From: CAYVQA01 sp045119035
GTDB taxonomy: Bacteria; Bacillota_I; Bacilli_A; ML615J-28; CAG-313
Direction of reading: 5' to 3'
Assembly (NCBI GenBank): GCA_045119035.1
Contig: JBGVCU010000056.1
Span: 1-8,505, forward strand
Length of the DNA stretch: 8,505 nucleotides
Of the stretch, positions 5,878-8,505 are shown piece by piece. The notes beneath the pieces were generated by a model. The model saw only the letters and a program-made list of their open reading frames with translations. It did not search any database and was not told where the DNA came from. The position numbers and the translations under genes are program-made. Positions within the stretch are counted from its first letter, which is position 1, and the number at the start of each line of letters is the position of its first letter.

Positions 5878-5885
5878 TATTTATA
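5878..5885 (-). promoter_or_regulatory. T4-type late promoter TATAAATA for the 228-aa gene
   Basis: The minus strand reads TATATAAATAAATATATTT just upstream of leader repeat B. The distance to the ATG at 5759 is long, and the leader holds two hairpins. The surrounding run is very AT-rich, so a chance match is more likely than for the other four boxes. Confidence 0.5.
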
Positions 5886-5894
5886 TATAATCTC

Positions 5895-5950
5895 AACGTC
5901 TGTATATATGAACCTAAAAGTTCATATTTTTATCCGTTGGTTTTATATAA
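5895..5950. repeat. Lysozyme 3' end plus hairpin, inverted copy at 2214-2270
   Basis: The segment holds the last six codons of the lysozyme gene, its TAA stop (5930-5932), and a downstream stem ATATGAAC/GTTCATAT (5906-5927, loop CTAAAA). Its inverted partner lies upstream of the radical SAM gene, so an inversion between the two would keep the lysozyme frame complete at either position. Confidence 0.92.
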
Positions 5951-6505
5951 ATTTAAAATTCTGCTGTATTGAACTTTTCGATCACTTAAACCGTTGATAC
6001 CACCGTTTACTGCTTTAGTAATCAATGTAATATCATCTAATGAAAACAATCGTCTTGTATTCCAAAACCAAATTGCTGATTCAACTGCACCTTTAAAGGT
6101 CTCTAAATATTCAGGATCAGTTATATGTCCAAAATGAGTATAATTTGTTTTTCCAGTAACCTGTATCAATCCTCGTCCTTTGAACTTCCAACCATCTCCT
6201 GAACTTTCGTCTGAATTGCCCATTCTATTTGCATAAACACGATTTGCAATTTTTTGAGGATTTCTTGCATACTCATGTACATTATCTTTATTAAAATACT
6301 TAGGAAATACAGACAATAATCCATTTGCTGAATAGTTTAGATTTTCTCGTAAGATACAAAAACCACCACTTTCATGTGCACACTGTGCAAGAAAATGAAA
6401 TTTGGAACTTTCACTCCAAGGTTGTTCATTTAATTGTTTATTGATTTCATTAAAAATTTCTGTGTTTGCACGAGGATATAAAGTTTTAAGTCTTGTAAAA
6501 TCCAT
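5930..6505 (-). CDS. GH19 chitinase-fold endolysin
   Basis: The product is a peptidoglycan-degrading lysis enzyme of glycoside hydrolase family 19, 191 aa, the usual length for single-domain phage members. Visible signatures are AHESGGF with the probable catalytic Glu45, RENLNYSA with the probable second Glu54, FKGRGLIQVTGKTNY (108-122), a WFWNT helix (146-150), and NGGINGLSDR (167-176). There is no signal peptide or membrane anchor, so release would need a holin. The ATG at 6503-6505 has a weak AAAAGG seven bases upstream and a TATAAATA box about 20 bases upstream, consistent with late expression. The last six codons and stop lie in a repeat that recurs inverted near 2214. It is a single-gene transcription unit facing away from the plus-strand DUF4406 gene. 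Confidence 0.95.
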   Translation of the reverse strand: MDFTRLKTLYPRANTEIFNEINKQLNEQPWSESSKFHFLAQCAHESGGFCILRENLNYSANGLLSVFPKYFNKDNVHEYARNPQKIANRVYANRMGNSDESSGDGWKFKGRGLIQVTGKTNYTHFGHITDPEYLETFKGAVESAIWFWNTRRLFSLDDITLITKAVNGGINGLSDRKVQYSRILNLYKTNG

Positions 6506-6525
6506 AATGTGGCCTTTTTTGTTAA

Positions 6526-6533
6526 TATTTATA
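6526..6533 (-). promoter_or_regulatory. T4-type late promoter TATAAATA for the endolysin
   Basis: The minus strand reads TATTATAAATATTAAC, 20 bases upstream of the ATG at 6505. It overlaps the region that should hold the plus-strand promoter of the divergent DUF4406-type gene (possible -10 TATAGT at 6539-6544 with TTTTTG 17 bases before), so the two promoters may interfere. Confidence 0.7.
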
Positions 6534-6575
6534 ATAAATATAGTATGCCAAAATATTAAAAAATGATTAAACAGC

Positions 6576-6580
6576 AGGAA
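6576..6580 (+). promoter_or_regulatory. Shine-Dalgarno AGGAA that sets the DUF4406-type start
   Basis: AGGAA lies six bases before the ATG at 6587. The earlier in-frame ATG at 6563 has no such site. Confidence 0.7.
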
Positions 6581-6586
6581 CTTACA

Positions 6587-6874
6587 ATGCGCACATTAAA
6601 ATGCTTTATTTCACAACCAATGAAAAATAAAACGATTGAACAAATCAAAAACGAAAGAGAAAAGGTGATAGAATTTCTGAAAAGAAATGACATGAAGGAA
6701 ATAACTAGCATTATCGAGAATAACGAAGATCCGGTATATGCTTTAGGTGAAAGCATCAAACTTATGGCAAACGCTGATTGTGCTTATTTTATGAAAGGTT
6801 GGAATAAAGCACGAGGATGTATAATTGAACATGAAGTCTGTGAACGTTACGGCATACCGATTATAGTGGAATAG
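6587..6874 (+). CDS. DUF4406-type protein, nucleoside deoxyribosyltransferase-like fold
   Basis: The product is 95 aa and begins MRTLKCFISQPM, the family signature (FISQPM followed by a Lys/Thr and an ERE helix). It ends with the conserved block LGESIKLMANADCAYFMKGWNKARGCIIEHEVCERYGIPIIVE. The Glu-His pair after RGC corresponds to the catalytic-Glu region in nucleoside 2-deoxyribosyltransferases. DUF4406 is related to that fold, and many phages carry a member, probably acting on nucleotides or their derivatives. The real reaction of this subgroup is not known to me. The start at 6587 is set by AGGAA. It is a lone plus-strand gene between divergent and convergent minus-strand units, and a 10-base direct repeat (TATAGTATGC) flanks it. 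Confidence 0.9.
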   Translation: MRTLKCFISQPMKNKTIEQIKNEREKVIEFLKRNDMKEITSIIENNEDPVYALGESIKLMANADCAYFMKGWNKARGCIIEHEVCERYGIPIIVE

Positions 6875-6916
6875 TTATAGTATGCGAATTTATTGACGAA
6901 TTTTACAAACAAATAA

Positions 6917-6944
6917 AAGGGAGTCAGTCGCAACCAACTCCCTT
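6917..6944 (-). terminator. Hairpin terminator between convergent genes
   Basis: AAGGGAGT (6917-6924) pairs with ACTCCCTT (6937-6944) around a 12-base loop. On the minus strand the stem is followed by TTATTTG after CCCTT, so it best ends the ferredoxin operon. On the plus strand the tail TTAAACATT is weaker but could still stop the DUF4406 transcript. Its GC content stands out from its surroundings. Confidence 0.75.
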
Positions 6945-6977
6945 AAACATTCTCCGCAGAGAAATGCCTAGTCATAA

Positions 6978-7160
6978 TTATTTATCAAATGTATCAGAAA
7001 TTGCTTCAAATGGACATACTGCAACACAACTATCACAATCAATGCACAACTGTGCATTGATTTCCAAACTTCCATCTTCTTTGGTTTCAATCGCATCACA
7101 TGCACAAACTTCTTTACATTCTTCACATTTATTGCATTTATCTTTATCGATCGCAAGCAT
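6978..7160 (-). CDS. Small 2[4Fe-4S] ferredoxin, 60 aa
   Basis: Two cluster motifs are complete: C9-x2-C12-x2-C15-x3-C19 and C39-x2-C42-x2-C45-x3-C49-P50. The first motif ends VCACDAI where the family usually has VCP, so Pro is replaced by Ala and an extra Cys21 follows. The protein is a cytoplasmic low-potential electron carrier. At 60 aa it is the size of clostridial-type ferredoxins, without added domains. The start at 7160 overlaps the end of the 89-aa gene by 17 bases, which implies translational coupling; GGGA lies seven bases upstream. A phage copy could supply electrons to the radical SAM enzyme or a ribonucleotide reductase system. That is inference, since nothing in the operon names a partner. 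Confidence 0.93.
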   Translation of the reverse strand: MLAIDKDKCNKCEECKEVCACDAIETKEDGSLEINAQLCIDCDSCVAVCPFEAISDTFDK

Positions 7161-7413
7161 TTTGTAGTCCCAGTTTCAATTCTTTAATTTTAAGTTTGAT
7201 TTCTTTAATCTGATCTTTTAGTGTTGGGTTGTTTTTACAATATTGAATTAATGATTTATTGATCAAAGTCAACTCTTTTTTACTAAATTTACAATATGAA
7301 TATTTTGTTGGTTCAAGATTCATCTTGTCTGTTTTATAATCCAGAATATCTACCCATTCTCTTTTAACTTTTGGTTGTAGTGAATTAAAGATTGACTTTA
7401 AATAATTTAGCAT
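7144..7413 (-). CDS. Unknown protein, 89 aa, lysine-rich
   Basis: I do not recognise this family. It is small, basic and helical, ending in a Lys/Leu-rich amphipathic stretch (LKDQIKEIKLKIKELKLGLQN) that could form a short coiled coil. There is no signal peptide. The ATG at 7413 has AGGAAA about five to eight bases upstream. It starts nine bases after the 177-aa gene ends, and its last codons overlap the ferredoxin start, so the three genes form one operon. The tight coupling suggests it may act with the ferredoxin, but no motif supports a specific role. Confidence 0.83.
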   Translation of the reverse strand: MLNYLKSIFNSLQPKVKREWVDILDYKTDKMNLEPTKYSYCKFSKKELTLINKSLIQYCKNNPTLKDQIKEIKLKIKELKLGLQNACDR

Positions 7414-7422
7414 AATGATTTC

Positions 7423-7956
7423 CTATGAATTAATGAAAACTTCAGAATCAACGTTTAAGACATCTAACATTTCATCTAATGTATCATCTTTTGAAAAATA
7501 TACTTTATTATCCCTTACAATTAAATACTGATGATTTTCTCCGCTTGTTCCAGCTAGTGTTACCTTAACAAAGGTATCTTTGTCTTTTAATGCTTTAATT
7601 AAATAAGCATCCCATTGACCAATTCTACCTGCATCACCATCTGCACCATTTCCTTTTGACAAAACTTCACCATTAGTTTCAATGTAACCACACCCTCTTC
7701 TGGTATATCCCCATTGTGAAGAAATCATCAAATACAGATTATCATCATTAATTTTAGAAATTCTAGGCTTTCCTGACTTAGTTGTTCCGATACTATAATC
7801 ATTTAAAAGTTCCTTTTCAGAAATTTTAAAATCGTTAGGACATGCAAGATTAACAGCTCTTCTTCCTCTACCATATTCACCTAATGTTACTCTAAAAAAG
7901 TTGCCAAAATCTGCCTTAACTTCAGTTGCATTTAATTTTACATTTGAATATAACAT
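7423..7956 (-). CDS. Unknown protein, 177 aa
   Basis: I do not recognise this family. The protein has a beta-rich, mixed composition with glycine-containing motifs: FFRVTLGEYGRGRRAVNLACP (about 20-40), WGYTRRGCGYIETNGE, and GNGADGDAGRIGQWDAYLIKAL (about 102-123). A signal peptide is not visible. The ATG at 7956 has AGAGGA six bases upstream. A TATAAT at 7993-7988 on the minus strand, about 32 bases before the ATG, could be the -10 of an operon promoter. No TATAAATA is present, so expression may not be late. It is the first gene of the operon with the 89-aa protein and ferredoxin, directly downstream of the TnpB right end. Confidence 0.83.
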   Translation of the reverse strand: MLYSNVKLNATEVKADFGNFFRVTLGEYGRGRRAVNLACPNDFKISEKELLNDYSIGTTKSGKPRISKINDDNLYLMISSQWGYTRRGCGYIETNGEVLSKGNGADGDAGRIGQWDAYLIKALKDKDTFVKVTLAGTSGENHQYLIVRDNKVYFSKDDTLDEMLDVLNVDSEVFINS

Positions 7957-7997
7957 TTAATTTCCTCTAAAATCTAAAAATGTAATTATTATAATAC

Positions 7998-8035
7998 GGA
8001 ATTAATCCACATCTTGAAGAATGTTCCACATTTCC
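7998..8035 (-). ncRNA. Probable omega-RNA 3' scaffold / IS right end of TnpB
   Basis: About 90 bases past the tnpB stop, the minus strand reads GGAAATGTGGAACA, then AGATGTGGA, then AATTCC. As I recall, many IS200/IS605 elements with this short TnpB type keep a GTGGAACA...TGTGG...TTCC block at the right end. It forms the guide-proximal part of the omega RNA, with GGAA pairing to TTCC at its borders (8035-8032 with 8001-7998). The element is less AT-rich than its flanks. The exact end of the scaffold, and therefore the guide, cannot be fixed without the left end or an empty site. It would lie just downstream, toward the TATAATAATTAC near 7980-7993. Confidence 0.55.
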
Positions 8036-8126
8036 TAAATATTCTACACCATTAATATTGATGTGTTCAAAAGTATTAAAAACTATTAAAAAATATATAA
8101 ATTTTTTAACATTAAAATACTTTTAT

Positions 8127-8505
8127 TTAATAGAATGAAATTCTATATGGTCTGAACAAAAGACCTCTATCAATTATTTCCTGTAAAACAGGAAACTCAT
8201 TGATTTCTTTTAAATGTAGATATTTACGTAGAATATTTAAAGCTCCATTAATGTCTGCATTTAATGCTTTACCTAGCGAAGACAAAAATAAACCTCGTTT
8301 TACTCTACTTCCTTTATATCTATCGTGATGTTTAACTTCTTCAAAAGTTAAAGCATCGCACTTTGATGTATAGGATTCTTCTTGTGTAACAAGATTTATT
8401 CCTATCATCTTACATTTATACTTTAAAAGATTCAATAACTTATAAAATGGAATTGATATAAAGTTTTGGTTGGTTTGTTTACCTAGTTGAATGGAGTCTT
8501 TCCAT
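8127..8505 (-). CDS. tnpB: TnpB (IS200/IS605 OrfB) RNA-guided nuclease, C-terminal part
   Basis: The gene runs off the right edge. The visible 125 or so codons cover the C-terminal RuvC half: WKDSIQLGKQTNQNFISIPF, LLKYKCKMIGINLVTQEESYTSKCD, RYKGSRVKRGLF, and NADINGALNI with the third RuvC catalytic Asp. The usual CxxC...CxxC zinc ribbon is missing and only SKCD remains, as in the subgroup with a shortened ribbon. The end RGLLFRPYRISFY matches the family's C-terminal strand, so this end is not truncated. TnpB cuts DNA beside its own transposon, guided by an omega RNA, and promotes element retention. Any TnpA partner would lie outside the window. A TTG at 8435 looks like a start only because of the window; the frame continues to the edge. 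Confidence 0.95.
   Translation of the reverse strand, partial: WKDSIQLGKQTNQNFISIPFYKLLNLLKYKCKMIGINLVTQEESYTSKCDALTFEEVKHHDRYKGSRVKRGLFLSSLGKALNADINGALNILRKYLHLKEINEFPVLQEIIDRGLLFRPYRISFY

Noticed and set aside
6556..6759. 67-codon minus-strand hydrophobic frame across the DUF4406-type gene, a possible holin next to the endolysin
   Set aside because: It is antisense to a well-supported gene with conserved family motifs. Its hydrophobicity follows from antisense reading of Lys/Glu-rich codons, and no good ribosome site is seen.
6968..7167. Open frames of 62 and 67 codons on both strands across the ferredoxin
   Set aside because: They are out-of-frame readings of the ferredoxin gene, which has two complete cluster motifs and a coupled start.
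7967..8122. A roughly 50-codon open frame downstream of tnpB as a gene or gene remnant
   Set aside because: It has no start codon, its upstream half is low-complexity, and its GC-richer part matches the expected TnpB right-end RNA better than a protein.

Overview
The window looks like part of a large, AT-rich, T4-type lytic phage genome. The best fit is a Campylobacter phage of the CP220 type (Firehammervirus). The evidence is: (i) five minus-strand TATAAATA boxes, the T4-family late-promoter sequence, of which four lie directly upstream of a gene start and the fifth lies about 70 bases upstream; (ii) a GH19 endolysin without a signal peptide; (iii) short, closely packed genes of unknown function; (iv) a radical SAM gene, a TnpB gene and long module-bordering repeats, which I recall as typical of that phage group. 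The host assignment is inference. No structural or replication gene seen here settles it.

Layout from left to right. Bases 1-118 are one arm of a 118-bp inverted repeat whose other arm is at 4839-4956. Between the arms, on the minus strand, are a 57-aa membrane protein, a 352-base AT-rich gap with a 26-bp stem-loop, an unknown 209-aa protein, a radical SAM enzyme, and a pair of acidic proteins (281 and 394 aa) that may be virion or tail-fibre components. One small zinc-finger protein is on the plus strand. From 4957 to 5929 are an unknown 228-aa protein and two copies of a hairpin-rich leader repeat. The GH19 endolysin follows at 5930-6505. Then come a plus-strand DUF4406-type protein and a minus-strand operon of three genes: a 177-aa unknown, an 89-aa unknown, and a two-cluster ferredoxin that overlaps the 89-aa gene. 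The window ends in the C-terminal third of a TnpB nuclease. Downstream of it is a conserved-looking RNA element that is probably its omega-RNA scaffold and IS right end.

How the parts work together. Most minus-strand genes look late-expressed. The two plus-strand genes have Shine-Dalgarno sites and sigma70-like sequences but no TATAAATA box, so the strands seem to separate expression classes. The most striking feature is the repeat architecture. The 118-bp inverted repeat, a 54-bp direct repeat, a four-copy stem-loop family and an inverted copy of the last lysozyme codons all sit exactly at gene borders, and some carry stop codons or promoters. This reads as a genome whose modules are flipped and rejoined by recombination between small palindromic repeats. 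One result is that the radical SAM gene now lies behind a copy of the lysozyme 3' end, with a terminator-like hairpin between its late promoter and its start codon.
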